Source: Loxodes magnus
Taxonomy: Eukaryota > Ciliophora > Karyorelictea > Loxodida > Loxodidae
DNA: 64,000 nucleotides
Direction: 5' to 3'
Assembly: GCA_946699065.1 (NCBI GenBank)
Contig: CAMPDV010000078.1
Span: 434,001-498,000 of the forward strand
Position 1 is the stretch's first letter, and each line of letters opens with the position of its first letter. The translations under genes and the position numbers were made by a program. This document shows, in pieces, positions 25,020 through 37,637 of the stretch. The notes under the pieces are model-generated. The model was not told the DNA's origin. It saw only the letters and a list, made by a program, of their open reading frames with translations, and did no database searches.

Positions 25020-26765
25020 TTTTTATTCTAAGTTTTTTTATATAAACAGAAGAATTTAATTTGCTAAAAAACTGAGAAATAGTTCATCATATAATAAAAA
25101 ATAATTAAAGTACTTTTTCAATGTCTTAAAAAGTAACTTAGTTTATAAAACTGAAGCAACTCAAATGAAATGAAAATTTGATTGAAAAGTTAATAGCTAA
25201 ATTAAGTGCATCAAATATCCTTGCTATTAGTAATAAAATTCTCGAGAAATTAATTTAAAACACGGGAAATTATAACAAGAGTTTATAAAGTAGCTTTATC
25301 GAGACTAATTAAAACTGGAAAATAATATTTTAGCCAAGTTTTCGATTTTAATCCAATTCTTTAAATTGGTGTCAGAAAATCCACAGAAACAATCAAATAG
25401 AATTAATTCCTTTGAAGACTCCAACACAATATAATCCATCAGTATTTACAAACATGCTAATTGGATATGAAACGTTATAACATCTAGATAATAAATTTCT
25501 TACGAGGTAAATTTAAATATGCAAGTAATAAAAATTAAAATGACTAAAAATAATGCTTCGAAACACATCCCAACCCAACATTAATTACGAAAAATAGAAA
25601 TACAGGGAAAGATAAAATTACTTTTTAGTGAAACATAAAAGGAATAAAATGAAAAAGTTTGGTATAAGTTTTCTGAAATTTTTATGAAATATATAAAATA
25701 GATTGATAGCCTTTAATATGAAGTATAATGATAACTCTGAAAAGGAACAATTAAAATTTTTTTTTTCGAATTTCTAAAACAAAAGATCTAAATTGTAGAA
25801 TATCTTGCTATCTGAATGTGATTACAAAAATAATGAATCAAATCTTCAAAAGAATATAGAAAACCTAGTTAGTTAAATTTAAGAAATTTATTCGCTTTCT
25901 AATTATTAATAATTAATTTATTTATTTAAGAAAATCTATGTTTATTTGAGTTTTTTAGATTATACTAAGAAATTTTTTGCAGAACTGAGCAAATATAATT
26001 GGAATTTAATTTTGGTAATAAGATTAGTCAAACAAATAGTTTTCCTACTCAAGGATTACTAATTTCTCATCTCTTATTTAGCATAATCTCAAACCGGTAT
26101 AAAATTATTAAGATTTTAAATGTGAAAGACAAACTAAAAAAAACTATGGCTTACTAAAGAATCATTTTTTTTAAATAACTTAAACAACAATAAAAAGAAA
26201 AAAAATAGGAATTATAAATAATAAAAATATAAATAAATTTCTACTTAAAAAGAAATTAAATTTCATCCAAAAAATCGCAATTTTGATATATTTTATCATT
26301 TACTTATTTATGTAATTTAAAGTGAAACTATCAATAATTGATTTTAAATATAGATGATTTTGCTAAAAAATAAACATCTATATTTATTACATAATTTAAT
26401 AAATTAACTTTAGATTAGAGCTAAATTACAAAATAAATTATTATTTTAAATTTAGCTGGCTTATTAAATTAATTTGGTAACATCCAAATTGTAAAATTCT
26501 ACTGTAATTTTATGTATAAAAAATAAAATATTAATAAAAATAGAAAAATATAAATTTAAAATAAAATTATTTAAATAATATTTTAAAGTAATTATTATTA
26601 ATACTCAGAGAGTTATAAACTTATCAACTATTAAAAAAGACATAAATTTTAGCTAAAAATAATTAATTATCTTATAATATACTTTATTTTAATCTAAAAT
26701 TTATAATAAGCATTTAATATATATTTAAAAATGTAACTCATTAATCTTGTTCCATTTGCATTTCA
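25020..26765. other. AT-rich stretch, no gene seen
   Basis: The 25040–25900 part has somewhat higher complexity and could hold a short coding exon, but I could not identify any protein motif on either strand. The rest is AT-rich filler. Confidence 0.4.
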
Positions 26766-26769
26766 CAAA

Positions 26770-27495
26770 GCTTTTCTTTATTATAATAATAATTAATTAT
26801 CGTGGTTTTATCATTATAAAATTAGCCACTTTTAAGTTCAATTGTATTTATTCTTATAGAACTCTTGTTTCTTCCTACAAAGTTGTTCATAGATTTCTTG
26901 TTCTTCTTTTTCTGTTGCTCATTCTTTTTCTTCCTCTTGTAATATGATATGTCCAATGCTCCTGCTAGCATCTTCTTCATTTTGATGTTGTTTACTTCTG
27001 CTATATCTTCATGCAGTTCTTATTCTTATTATAATTCTCTTCTATAAGTTGACCCTAATGCGTACAATATAGTTAATTAAGTTTATTCCAGAGTTTCATC
27101 CCTTCTATCTTTTGATTTTTTGTAAATTATTAGTATTATCTGACTAAGTAACCTTTTCTCTTGCAGTAACAGTATCTAGGCATCTTACTTTGCTAATAAA
27201 TTGGTATGTATTCCGTCTCAATATTCATTGGATTATTTTTGAAATACATTTATTACGATTATGCTGCAATCTTTTTAAGCTACTCTTTGAGCAATGACAG
27301 TCTCATATTCTCTTCAGAAGATTTAGGTTCATTGCTGATTTCCTTTTTTAATAAATGATTAACTTACTGAATTTTTATAGCATTTAATAGCATGGCTTTT
27401 AATCTTTTCATTTAATTTATTAACTTAATTTTAAAGACCTTTCGTGGCTAATATTAAAAATTATCTATATTTTCTTTATTTTAGTTAGAAGCCAT
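26770..27495 (-). mobile_element. ORF1-only retroposon with (TTA)n tail
   Basis: From ATG at 27495 (MASNQNKENIDNFQYQPRKV) the minus strand encodes a basic start, a helical segment (KSSEENMRLSLLKEQLKKI), a degenerate knuckle-like motif (YCYCKRKGYLVRQY, in which most ligand positions are tyrosine), a charged C-terminal part rich in RKRK and a final (TTA)n tract at about 26772–26792. At about 725 bp it is one of the shortest apparently complete copies. The knuckle substitutions suggest it is no longer able to bind zinc. Confidence 0.65.
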
Positions 27496-27499
27496 TTTA

Positions 27500-30400
27500 A
27501 TGTAATTAAATAGTCCAAAAATATATAATCTTAATATATATCATCTCGTTGTTTAATTTTACATTTTTCTGAGCAAATTTGAATGCAAAAGTTTGATACT
27601 AAAACAGTTTTTTAAAGTGTATTAAAGTAGGAAATTATTAAAAAATAAATTTAGATGCAAATTTAAAGTTTTAATAAGCCATATTTCTGAATGATTTTAT
27701 TTCTGCATTAAACTAATCTATGCATTTATAAATAAAGATTTAGTTTTTAATTCATCTCTAAATATACTGCATTTTTTATTATATTAATCAAAATTGTAAA
27801 TAAAAGTTCTGAAAAATATTAACTGAGCTATAGTCTTTTTAAGGACTTGGTATCCATAATTTTCAGAGCTATTTATAAGTCTTAAGAAAATAAATATTTA
27901 TATATCTCAATTATCTTCAAAAATATCTTAAATAAGTTTCTATTAGTTTAAATTTACCTTTTTAAATAAAACTTTGCTTTCCTAGTACTTTAATATTATC
28001 TAAAAAAACTATTATATTTTTGTTAGATTTTTTAATATTAAACTTTATTTTTTTATAATATAAAGAAATATTTAAAAACAAAATTCTGATATGTACTCTA
28101 CTTTTGGAAGTTAAAATTAGTAGGGAATTTATTTAATTTTTAAGTTTAATAATTAAACATTAAGATAACAGAGTTTCTGGAATTCTAAAGGAATTATCTT
28201 TATAATTTTAATTTTGAACTAAAATTTTAACTTAAATAATTAATTTTATTAATGACAAAATTAGTATTTTATTCAAATATATTTTGAATAAAAGATTTTT
28301 AGGATTTAAATATTAAAATTAAAATGAAATCTGATTATGTTTTGTGTATAATTTTATTATTACTAGTACTTTTTTAACTACTATTTTTTAATATAATTCT
28401 ATATATTTATTTGAATATAAAAAGATGTTGATGTCAAAATTAGGTTCTTTATAATTAAAAAATAATAATAAATAAATAATAAATTAATAAAGGAAAAGTG
28501 AAAAATTATTAGTTAATAAGATTAATAATTACATTAATTGTGCTTTTTCTTCCAATTTTTAATTAAAATTTATAGTTTATAATTTTATGTTTTCACTTTT
28601 TAAAAATTTTTCTTTTTTTAAATTAAATGATATGTTTGCTTAAGAGCATTGAAAATAATTATTCGGTAAATAATAATTTTTTAGTATTTTATCATAGTAA
28701 TTTAAAAATAAAAATAACTAAATAAATAAAATAAAAGCATTATTAAATTAGTTTATAATGGAATTAGAAGATATTTTAAAGATTAACTAAAGATAATAAA
28801 ATTTTAAAATTAATAGAAATAATTAATTTATTAAGTTAAAGCTTAAATATAAATAAAAGATTAAAAATTAAAAAATGGAATAGAAGATATGGAAATTTAA
28901 TAAAAAGATGAAAGCATTTTGAGTAAAATAGCATTCTTTAATAAAAAAATAATGAAGCTAACATAAAATAATTCCAATAATTAAAGTGATTATCTAAATA
29001 ATAAGTTAATAAATAAGAAAACTTTTATTTTAGGCAGAAATGAGAAATTAACAAATGCTAATTTAATTAAAAATTAAAGATATAAGGTAGAAAGAATCAA
29101 AAATAATTTATTTATATTAAAAGCAGATTAAAGCAAATTAAATAAATCAAATATAAAACTAAACTAAGAAAATTTTTTTGATTATTTAAGTAATTAACTA
29201 AGAATAATTACATAAGAGTCACAATTATAAAATTATAGATTTCTATGTTTTCTTTTAATCTAAAATTATTTACTTTTTAAATAGAAATAGTTAATTGAAA
29301 TTTAAAAGTAGAAATTAAAGTCTTTAATAAAAAATTAGTTAATAATTAAATTCTTTAAACTTAATCAAGTTAAATATTTAAAAACTTATTTAATTTAATT
29401 TTCTATTTTAATTTAGTTTCTCATACACTAAAATTTTATATTATGTTTTATATAATTTTATATTTACTAAAATATAGTTTTAAGTTTAATTTACTTATTA
29501 AAAATTTGTCTTTAATAAATATAAAATTTAAAATAAGAAGAGAGAAGAAATATTGAAAACACAATTTAGTACTATTATAAAAGAAACAAAAGAACAGGAG
29601 CAGGAAGAATTAGCAAGAAGTTTATTATAAAATTAGATAAACTCTTATACTTAACATAATTAGCATGAAATATAACTAAAGTACTGCAATTATATTCCAA
29701 TACTTAAAATATTGAAACTTCTTATTATAATTAAGATTCTGACTTTATTTTATTTTATTGCTAGTTTTATTATATTATTTTTTCAAAAGTTATTAATGAT
29801 AAATTAATATTATAAAATATAATTAATAAACTAGTAAAATAAAATTTTATATCTTAAACGCAGTATAAAACTTTAAACTAAAGATTAAAATTTGAATAAT
29901 TTTGTTTATCATTTTTAATAAAAGATAATAAATTATTTTAATATTCATATAAAGGAAATTTTATTTTACTAAAATGATTAATATAAATTAATCTGGAGAA
30001 AAAATCTTAATAAGTATTGAAAACAAAATAAAAATTTATGTATTTAAAATAATTTTCCTTATCGATTAGATTGAAATATAACAGAATTAGAACTAATGAA
30101 AAAAAACAAAAAAGTATTTTTCTTAAATTGAGGATAAAAACTACTTTTATATATTTAAATTTATTAGTTTATTAAAAAATAATTAGAAAAATAAAAAAAA
30201 TTTATCTTAAAAATAATCATTAAAATTTTAACTAAACTTAAATTAATAAATTTTAATATTCAAGCAAAATTAAATTAATTCAAATAAAAAAAATAGAGTT
30301 AAAATAATTTGGTGGGAAGAAATCTAAAGATAATAAGTTTTAAATTAAAATATTAATATAAATATTAAAATTAAAAAATAAATAGAAATTATACTTTATA
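27500..30400. other. Long AT-rich stretch, no gene seen
   Basis: Nearly 3 kb of AT-rich DNA. I see no RNA gene, protein domain or tandem array; occasional open segments have the low-complexity Lys/Asn/Ile/Leu/Phe composition expected by chance. Confidence 0.5.
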
Positions 30401-30404
30401 ATCT

Positions 30405-31385
30405 TTAATAATAATAATAAAAAAATATAAAAGTTAAGAATTTTTGCTTTATAAGAAGATCTTTTTAGGTCTATACCCACATTTGACAGCATTTATGCAA
30501 CTACTTTTTTTATTTTTTTATTTTTTTATAGTCTGGATACTCAAGTATGCTATTGAAAATTCCTTCCTGAGACTGTGTCCAAGTCGTGTCTTGATCTAAA
30601 GAGAAATTTTTAATCTTCTTATTTTAGTCCAAACTCTTCCCGTAAATCCTTCCAGAAGAATTGCATTAGAGTTGTTACTTTTGGTAGAATTTTTAGCTTA
30701 ATTCCTTCTTTTTATATCTTTCGTGAATTACCTTCTCTTTCTTTAATTACAGACAGCATTCTCTTTATTAAGAGAGAAATCTCTTACATTTTTGGTAGAT
30801 ATGCCATCCAATGAAGCAGAAGAAGGGTTTCTTTTTCGGACGGTTTTACTGGTTCTTGAGAAGTTAGTAAGATTGCTAAGAAGAATACACTTAATATAAC
30901 TCCATAAGAAATCATGATTAGAGTTATTTGGAGGAAGCTTCATTCAAACTTTCCCTGTGCCGCAAGGTTACGTAGTTCTTGTTCCAGATTGTTGATTAGA
31001 GATTCAATAGTTTTCCTAGACACATTAAGCACCTACTACAATTTCTGAACTTCCTTGCCATGTAAATTTAACAAAATTCAATTCCAAATTCAAATCGGTA
31101 CATTTTATCTGCACCTGGGAGTTCTCAACCCTTAGTAAATACACATCTTGTCTCAGCACATCTAACTCAAGGACGAGTTAGTCCTCAAATCCTAAGTTGG
31201 ATATTAAGAATTCCCTCACAGCTAGTGCAACTTATTCCTAATATTTTAGGATTTCAGATTTCAGGATAATTCTTTTCTTGGAGCCCAGTCGATAAAAATT
31301 TTCTAAGTTTGTCTGTTGCTTTCCTTTTTCAAATTATTTTGCACTCTTAGATGGTAGATAGAAACTTTTTCTTAATGTTTGACAT
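30405..31385 (-). mobile_element. ORF1-only retroposon with (TTA)n tail
   Basis: From ATG at 31385 (MSNIKKKFLSTI) to a (TTA)n tract at about 30407–30425 on the minus strand. The encoded protein is basic at the start, then strongly coiled coil (LVLELDVLRQDVYLLRVENS, SRKTIESLINNLEQELRNL), then a serine/lysine-rich segment (TSKTVRKRNPSSASLDG-like) and a C-terminal part with HKCCQMW. The frame changes at least twice. About 980 bp long; no catalytic domain. The ATG-to-tail layout matches the elements at 14117, 26770 and 32690. Confidence 0.65.
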
Positions 31386-31389
31386 TATT

Positions 31390-32640
31390 TATTACACTAA
31401 ATTTATAATATTTAATTAAATAATTTTAAAATTAATAAAAAAGATAAATAATTTATAACAGTTTGTATTTTAATTTGAATGCAATAAATACAAAAATCTA
31501 GAAAATTAAAAAAATAAAGAAAAAATAAAAATTATAATAAATTAGTTCTAATTTAGAAAATAATTTAAACTAATTAAAAACTAAATTTATTATTATTTAA
31601 TCATAAATGTCTAATATTAAATTTTAAATAAATTTTAAATAAAGTTAAAATAGTTTGTAATCAAATTAAAGCTTATTTAATTAAAAAAGTAAAATAAAAT
31701 TAGATAATAATAAAAAGATATTAATTTGCTATAATTTAAAATTAGTTAATTTAATTAATTTATGATTAAATAAAAGTAAATATATTTATATTATGCTTTA
31801 ATTTTTAAAAGTTAAATAAAATAAACTAAAATTTAAATTTAATTTTAAATGCTAAAATATATATTAAATTAAGATATATTCACTTTTTTACTTTATCTAG
31901 CATACATAATTGTTCAATCTTCTGCTTAACTCCATTTTTTCATGCCTAAGGCAAATAAATAACTTAAATTTACAAAATCTTAAAATAATTTAATATTAAT
32001 AGAAATGAAAATAATTAACAAGCAATTAATAAATAGTAGTTAAATAAAGCAGACTATTAAATTAAAATAATTATAAATCAAATTTAAATTAGAAATAGTA
32101 GCAATAAAATAAGTTTAAATTAAATAAAATTAATCAAGATAACTTATTTGCTTAACATAATTTTACTTAATTTGAACTAGTCAATTTATTATAAATTACT
32201 AAAACTTAAAAATAAGTTTAATTTTTAATTATTTTAACTTAATTCAAAATTAGCAATCTATTAATTAAAACTAAATTGAAATTAACTAATTCAATTTTAT
32301 TTTGAGATTTACCTGAAATATTATAAAATTAATTAGAAGGAAATATAAAATTAAATCAAATAAAATTATTTAATATGGACTTAAAATTTAGTACCTAAAT
32401 TATTTATTAAAATTAATTTAAATTAAGAAAAGTGAAATGAAAGATAAAGCAAATAAAAAATAAAAATTATAAATATATTTAAATTAAGACTAATCTAAAA
32501 TAATTTTAATTAAAAAATAAATTAAATTAATTTTAAGATAAATTAAAGTTAAAAATTAAATAAAGCTAAATCACAATTTAGTAAAATTAAATCAATTTTT
32601 AATTATTTTATATAAATTAAGATAAAAATTAAATTTAAAA
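31390..32640. other. AT-rich stretch, no gene seen
   Basis: AT-rich DNA with no recognisable gene; it separates two ORF1-type elements in the same orientation. Confidence 0.5.
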
Positions 32641-32689
32641 TATATTATAGCTAAATTAATCATATATCATTAAGATAGTTGTCGCCTTT

Positions 32690-33751
32690 CTACTTAAAAG
32701 AAATTCATTAATTCATTAAAATAACTGATCGCCTTCTGGTTAAATTGAAGTTTTAAATGTATAGAATCTCCATTCTTGCATATTTTGTCCTTTTACATTG
32801 CACTTTTTCCTTGACTTTTCTCTTTTATATAATCTGAGTTGAGAATTTTTTTATAGATTTTCCCATTTCCCGATGGTAAGAATTCCGTCACTTGCTACTT
32901 CAGTTGCTATTAGTTAACATTTCTCCAGATATTCATTCTTATTTTTTTCTATTTGAGACATTTCCGTCATAAATGTCAAGTGCTGCTGTAAATATAGCAT
33001 CTTTTTTTTGCTCTCGGAAATGTCTTTTATTGTTTCTCTATTTCCATTGAAGTTCCTTATGAAGGCTTCTACAGATTTTCTTCTATTAATATGAGTCTTG
33101 AATCTAATTTTACTCAGTTTCTCTTATCTTGCTCTTGCATTATTCAAATATCATTCTCTAAACTTTCCATTTGCTCATAAATTCCGACTTTAGCTCTTCA
33201 GTCTACCTTATGGACTTCATCATCATCATCTTCATGATTTATCAAATCCTGATTTATTACAAAAATCTCTTCCTTCTGAGAGTTTAATTCCTTTTTTAGT
33301 TTTTTTATATTTTTAATAAGTTGATAAATTAGATGTTTCATCTATTCAGAGTCCATTTATTATATTTCTGAATTTTCTAAATAAAAGGTAATAGGATCTA
33401 TATTGAATTATCGTACTTTACCTTCTTCATTTATTTTTTATTTTTTAGTTATTATTTTTATCGATTAAGTTGAGTGGTCTCTTTTTTCAGTTTTCAATGG
33501 AGGTATTAAGAGCTGTGTTAATTTTTCTGTTCTGAATTTTTATTTCAGTTCTTACTTGTCCTTTGATGGAAGAGATCCTTTTTATTTTAATTTGTAGGAG
33601 TTAGTATCTTTTATAAGTTCTTCTAATCTATTAGATAGTTCTGTTTATTTTTATTAAGAAGAGCGTTAAGTTGAGGAAGAGTGGCTAGAATATGTCCTTT
33701 TGGTTTTCTCATGTTTTGAGGAGGTGGTAAAAAATCCTTCTTGCCAGCCAT
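32690..33751 (-). mobile_element. ORF1-like element with proline-rich start
   Basis: From ATG at 33751 (MAGKKDFLPPPQNMRKPKG) the minus strand encodes a proline-rich basic N-terminus, long coiled coils (IKKLKKELNSQKEEIFVIN, then an acidic EDDDDEVHK, then EQMESLENDIWIMQEQDKR) and a C-terminal part (ATEVASDGILTIGKWENL). Near its end two similar 3' stretches occur in tandem (GGCGATCAGTTATTTTAATG and GGCGACAACTATCTTAATGA), followed by short AATTAATGAATT repetition, suggesting either a duplicated end or one copy inserted at the tail of another. The frame shifts several times. Confidence 0.6.
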
Positions 33752-33809
33752 TTTATATTATTTAAAAATTGAATTTAATTATAAATTAATTTAATAATTT
33801 AAAGAAAAA

Positions 33810-34680
33810 ATGTCGAATTTCAAAAAGGAATTTTAACTTCTAAGAAATAGTAGGATGGCATGTAGCGACAATAGGAGGAGGAGAAAAAGCTTCAGAAAGT
33901 GCACAAGCAATAACATCAACATTAAAAGAAAAACTCAGGAAACAAATGAAGTCCGCTTTGCCTCAAGAGACCACAGAATTCAATCCCTCTAGTCGGATAA
34001 GTATGGAATAGCTCATCAAAGTAGTATCAAACCTCCAAGAAGAGTTCAGGAAGCTCAGTAAATGAGAATGAGAAGCTGACAGAAAAGATCCAACACGAAC
34101 TTCATGATACCTTAAGCTTCAGAATGGCCAATTAAGAAAGGGAGATCGATACTCTTTGAAATTACTAACGAGAGTAATTTAGTTAGATGAACTTACAAGG
34201 GGAGAGGATCCAAGTTTAAACTTCTTAGATGAAAATATTTTACAGAGTAAGAAGACACAGAATTAAATAGAACAGAAAGAAAAAAATGGAGATTGAAAAA
34301 ACTCCTCAAAAAATAAAGAAAGAAGAAAAATGATTAAAATTTAGTAAATTTGCTATTATTTTAAAAGTAAATATCATTTATAGAAGAACTGCGCCGAATT
34401 TTGTAAAGTTAAAGAAAATTATGACAGAAACAAATTTAATAACAAATAACGATAAGGAAAATTAGATCTGATGCGTAGAGAATGGAGCAATTTACAGGTC
34501 AAAAAATGGATTTGGAACCAGAACAAGAAATTTATGATGGAATTACAATAAGACAAGAATCTCAAGTGCTAGAGCTTGTAAAAAACTTGATTCAATATTC
34601 AAAACTGTTTTTAAGGGGTGATTTTTCAAACACTGCGGACATTCTAATAATAATCATTATAATTAGTTTAGCACAATAAG
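33810..34680 (+). mobile_element. ORF1-type retroposon with (TAA)n tail
   Basis: From ATG at 33810 (MSNFKKEF) the plus strand encodes a coiled coil (ASESAQAITSTLKEKLRKQ, MEQLIKVVSNLQEEFRKLS), a knuckle-like motif (CYYFKSKYHLQKNC, spaced as CCHC but with one cysteine replaced) and a segment ending LFLRGDFSNTADIL that runs into TAA/ATA repeats at about 34648–34670. It starts only 58 bases from the ATG of the divergent element at 33751, so the two are head to head. The C-terminus aligns loosely with that of the 55330 copy. Confidence 0.65.
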
Positions 34681-34945
34681 ATTTTCAAGGTATGTAATAA
34701 AATTAGGATTGAAATTTATCTATATAACATTCAACTAAAAATCAAGGGCTAAGTTTAGAGAAATAATTAAGTTCTTATCTAAGAAAAGTTATTTAATTTA
34801 GTTAAATTTTCGTAATTGTTATAAGTGAGGGTTTATAAGTCAAATTTATAAAAATGCTAGCTATTTAATAGCCAAATTTATAAATAAAAGGGATAAAAAT
34901 ACTTTATTAATTAGCTTTTAGTAAATACACATGCTAATTATATCA

Positions 34946-36090
34946 ATGAAAGCATTCCTAACTTCTATAGTTACTTTTATATTTATTATTTAAAAAGAAG
35001 TCTAAAATATTGATTACACCAAGTAAGAGCAACAACTAAAGAAAACGAAGAATGGTATACTAGTAAGATCAATTGGTTGATTTGCTTCCATTAGCTACTC
35101 TCTATAGATTTTAGTTAAAGTTAGTTTACATATGATTCATATAAAAAGCTATAGTGAAATTAAATATCAGTTTAAATACCATACAAATACCATATCCATA
35201 GCAAGGCTATTAAAATAGTTTTCTACCTGTAACAAATTTAAATAAGAAGGAAAGTTAAATATTAGTAGAATTATATAACTAATTAGAGGTTTAATTAAAG
35301 TAGGCTGTTTATTTGATTTCTAAAATATCTTATTCAACATTAATCTTGCAGCAAGTTTTGGCTAGTAAGGAAGGATTATTATATCTAATTAAGAAGCAGA
35401 TTTTTTATCTTAAACTATTGAAAGATATTCTAAGTCATAGCTCTATTTGTCGTGAAAAGGGATTGGAAAGCTTAAGAACTAACTTAAGTTAATGTTAAAG
35501 AATTTGATAAGCAGGAGGACATCCAAAGTATATATAATGGGGATATAGATGAAACTATAAAAGAAATAAGGTTATGCTAATGAAACTACTACTTTAATAG
35601 GTATCTAATAGCAAACTAAATTAATAAATATTCTTTATTTTACCTTTTTATATAATCTTATACCTTTAATTTTAGCTAATCATTAGTATAAATACCTAAT
35701 TATAAGAACATACTAAAGCTTAAGATTATAGTACTTTAATAACTTATGCCATTAGGTTATGTGGTAGTAAAAGAAAAATAATAAGGGAAATTAAGAGCTA
35801 TAATAGGTAATTAATAACTATGCTAAAAAGGAATTATTCTAAACAATTAAGTATTTTCTATTAAAACAGTTAGAAAAATAGCATTTTAAAATGATATATA
35901 ATGATAAACAATTTCTTAAGAAGCATTTAATTAAAATCTTGCTTTAATAGCAATAAAACTATTTAAAGATTTAAGAGTATAATTATAATAAAGCTACTAG
36001 TTAATAATCAGTTATATTATAATTAGCTAAAAATTCTGTATAAATCAAATAATATAGAAGTCCTTTGATTAGCTTGAGACTTTTAATTTT
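34946..36090 (+). CDS. Possible hypothetical protein, weak evidence
   Basis: An ATG at 34946 opens a plus-strand frame (MKAFLTSIVTFIFIIQ, signal-peptide-like) with few TGA codons for about 380 codons and plausible helical segments (SQTIERYSKSQLYLSWKGIG). Because only TGA can stop translation and the DNA is AT-rich, an open frame alone is weak support, and no family is recognised. Another frame in the first 250 bases looks equally protein-like. Treat as tentative. Confidence 0.25.
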
Positions 36091-36129
36091 ATTAAGATTA
36101 AAATTATTTTTGCTTATAAAGCAGAAAAT

Positions 36130-36336
36130 TATCATAGCTCCAATTTCGCTTTACTCTTTCTTAAAAGTTTACAATTTCTCTTCTACTTTTCCGAGTCTGT
36201 TATCCAGTTCAGTCTGTTTCTAAAGCTAATTTTAGGATTCGATAGTCTGACTTTGTGAGATATTCCAAAAGGCGTTAAAATCTCTTTCCTAGGACATAAG
36301 TCTTGTATAGAAGCCTGACTTGAAACCTTCAACCAT
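36130..36336 (-). mobile_element. Fragment of an ORF1-like coiled-coil protein
   Basis: From ATG at 36336 the minus strand reads about 70 residues: MVEGFKSGFYTRLMSQERDF, then NAFWNISQSQ, then a coiled coil (LDNRLGKVEEKLQTFKKEQ). The motif ERDxNAFWNISQxQ recurs in the plus-strand element at about 48150 (ERDLNAFWNISQDQ), which shows both belong to one family. TGA encodes none of the key residues here; tryptophan is TGG. This piece is probably a short remnant. Confidence 0.65.
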
Positions 36337-36339
36337 TTT

Positions 36340-37200
36340 TTTTAAAACTTACATTAAATATTAAGTTATTTTTAATAATAATTAGGACAAACTTTCTTTC
36401 TAAGTCTATAATTTAAAAGTTAATTGATAATAAATCTTATATAGATGTAAAGAATTAAGATTAAGCATATAATTAAAATTTGCTGGATTTTAATTTTAAA
36501 GTGTATAAACCATTTTTCTTAAAGTGAGAATTTTAAAAAATTTAGATACAAAAAATGAAATCTAAGAAAAGAAGGTAAAATTTGTATCCTCTAAACTTTA
36601 CAAGGATCAAAAAGATTATGTTTAATTATTTAAAAATAAAGGATATTCTCATTCTCACTAAAGAAATAAAAAATTAACAAAAAAGAGATTTTTTATAGAA
36701 AGTACCTATTTAACTAAGCTAATAATTGATTTATCATAAATGGATTTAAAAATTAAGCTTCTTTAAAATAATTGATAAAAAGCATTTTTATTTAATCACA
36801 TTCGTGAGATTTTAGTTGAAGAGATTTAGAATTACTTAAATAATCTAAGAATTAATGTTAGATAAAGAACATAAAGTTGTCTATATGAAAAAGAAAAAAT
36901 TAAATAAACATTTTGAAAAATGATAAGAAAATGCTTTAATCTTAGTAACTAAGCTTTCTAGTTAAAATTCTATATAAATGTATATTGTTATAAAACTTAT
37001 GAAAGATGTTGATGATTACTTATTTATTGAATAATAGTTTATATATAGTTATATAAGATATACATCATTTAGATATATTTATTTTTACTATTTTCTAAGT
37101 AATTATTTCTAAGTTTATCTTATCTGATGTATTTAAATATAGCTAATAATAAGTTTAATAGTCTAGTTATAAATTTATTCTTTTAATACTTTAAAATTAA
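36340..37200. other. AT-rich stretch upstream of tRNA-Phe
   Basis: No gene recognised. Confidence 0.45.
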
Positions 37201-37212
37201 AATTATTAAAAT

Positions 37213-37284
37213 GCCGAAACCCGGGATTGAACCGGGGACCTTTAGATCTTCAGTCTAACGCTCTCCCAACTGAGCTATTTCGGC
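37213..37284 (-). tRNA. tRNA-Phe (anticodon GAA)
   Basis: A complete cloverleaf on the minus strand: acceptor GCCGAAA/TTTCGGC, D arm GCTC/GAGC, anticodon arm TTAGA-CTGAAGA-TCTAA with anticodon GAA, T arm CCCGG/CCGGG with loop TTCAATC. Internal promoter boxes A (TAGCTCAGTTGGGAGAGCG) and B (GGTTCAATCCC) are intact and a short T run follows. No intron and no encoded CCA. The 72-base gene is identical to the copy at 53945–54016, which lies on the opposite strand. Confidence 0.98.
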
Positions 37285-37637
37285 CATACTTAATGAGTCA
37301 TACAAACTATTAAAAGCATAATTATCATTTAATGCTAGTAATTTTCTTATATTAAGCAATCAAATTAAAATTCAGTTATGAAAGCGTAAATAATTTAAAT
37401 CATAATAAAGTTAAAATCCATCTACTACTAATAAAGATAATTAACTATTACTATAAAGCAGCTTTGTATATATAAAGATCTTAATGTATTAATATTAAAA
37501 CCATAGATATTGAAATAGCTATTGTCTATAAACTTAATAGCATATAAGCTTAAATAATAAAACTAATAACTTTTTATTAAACTAAAAGCTTAATAGATAT
37601 ATTAAGAAAATCTTTCTATTTTATAGAAATTTATTAA

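Noticed and set aside
26747-26947. 66-codon plus-strand frame
   Set aside because: Lies antisense to the ORF1-type element at 26770–27495 and has low-complexity hydrophobic composition.
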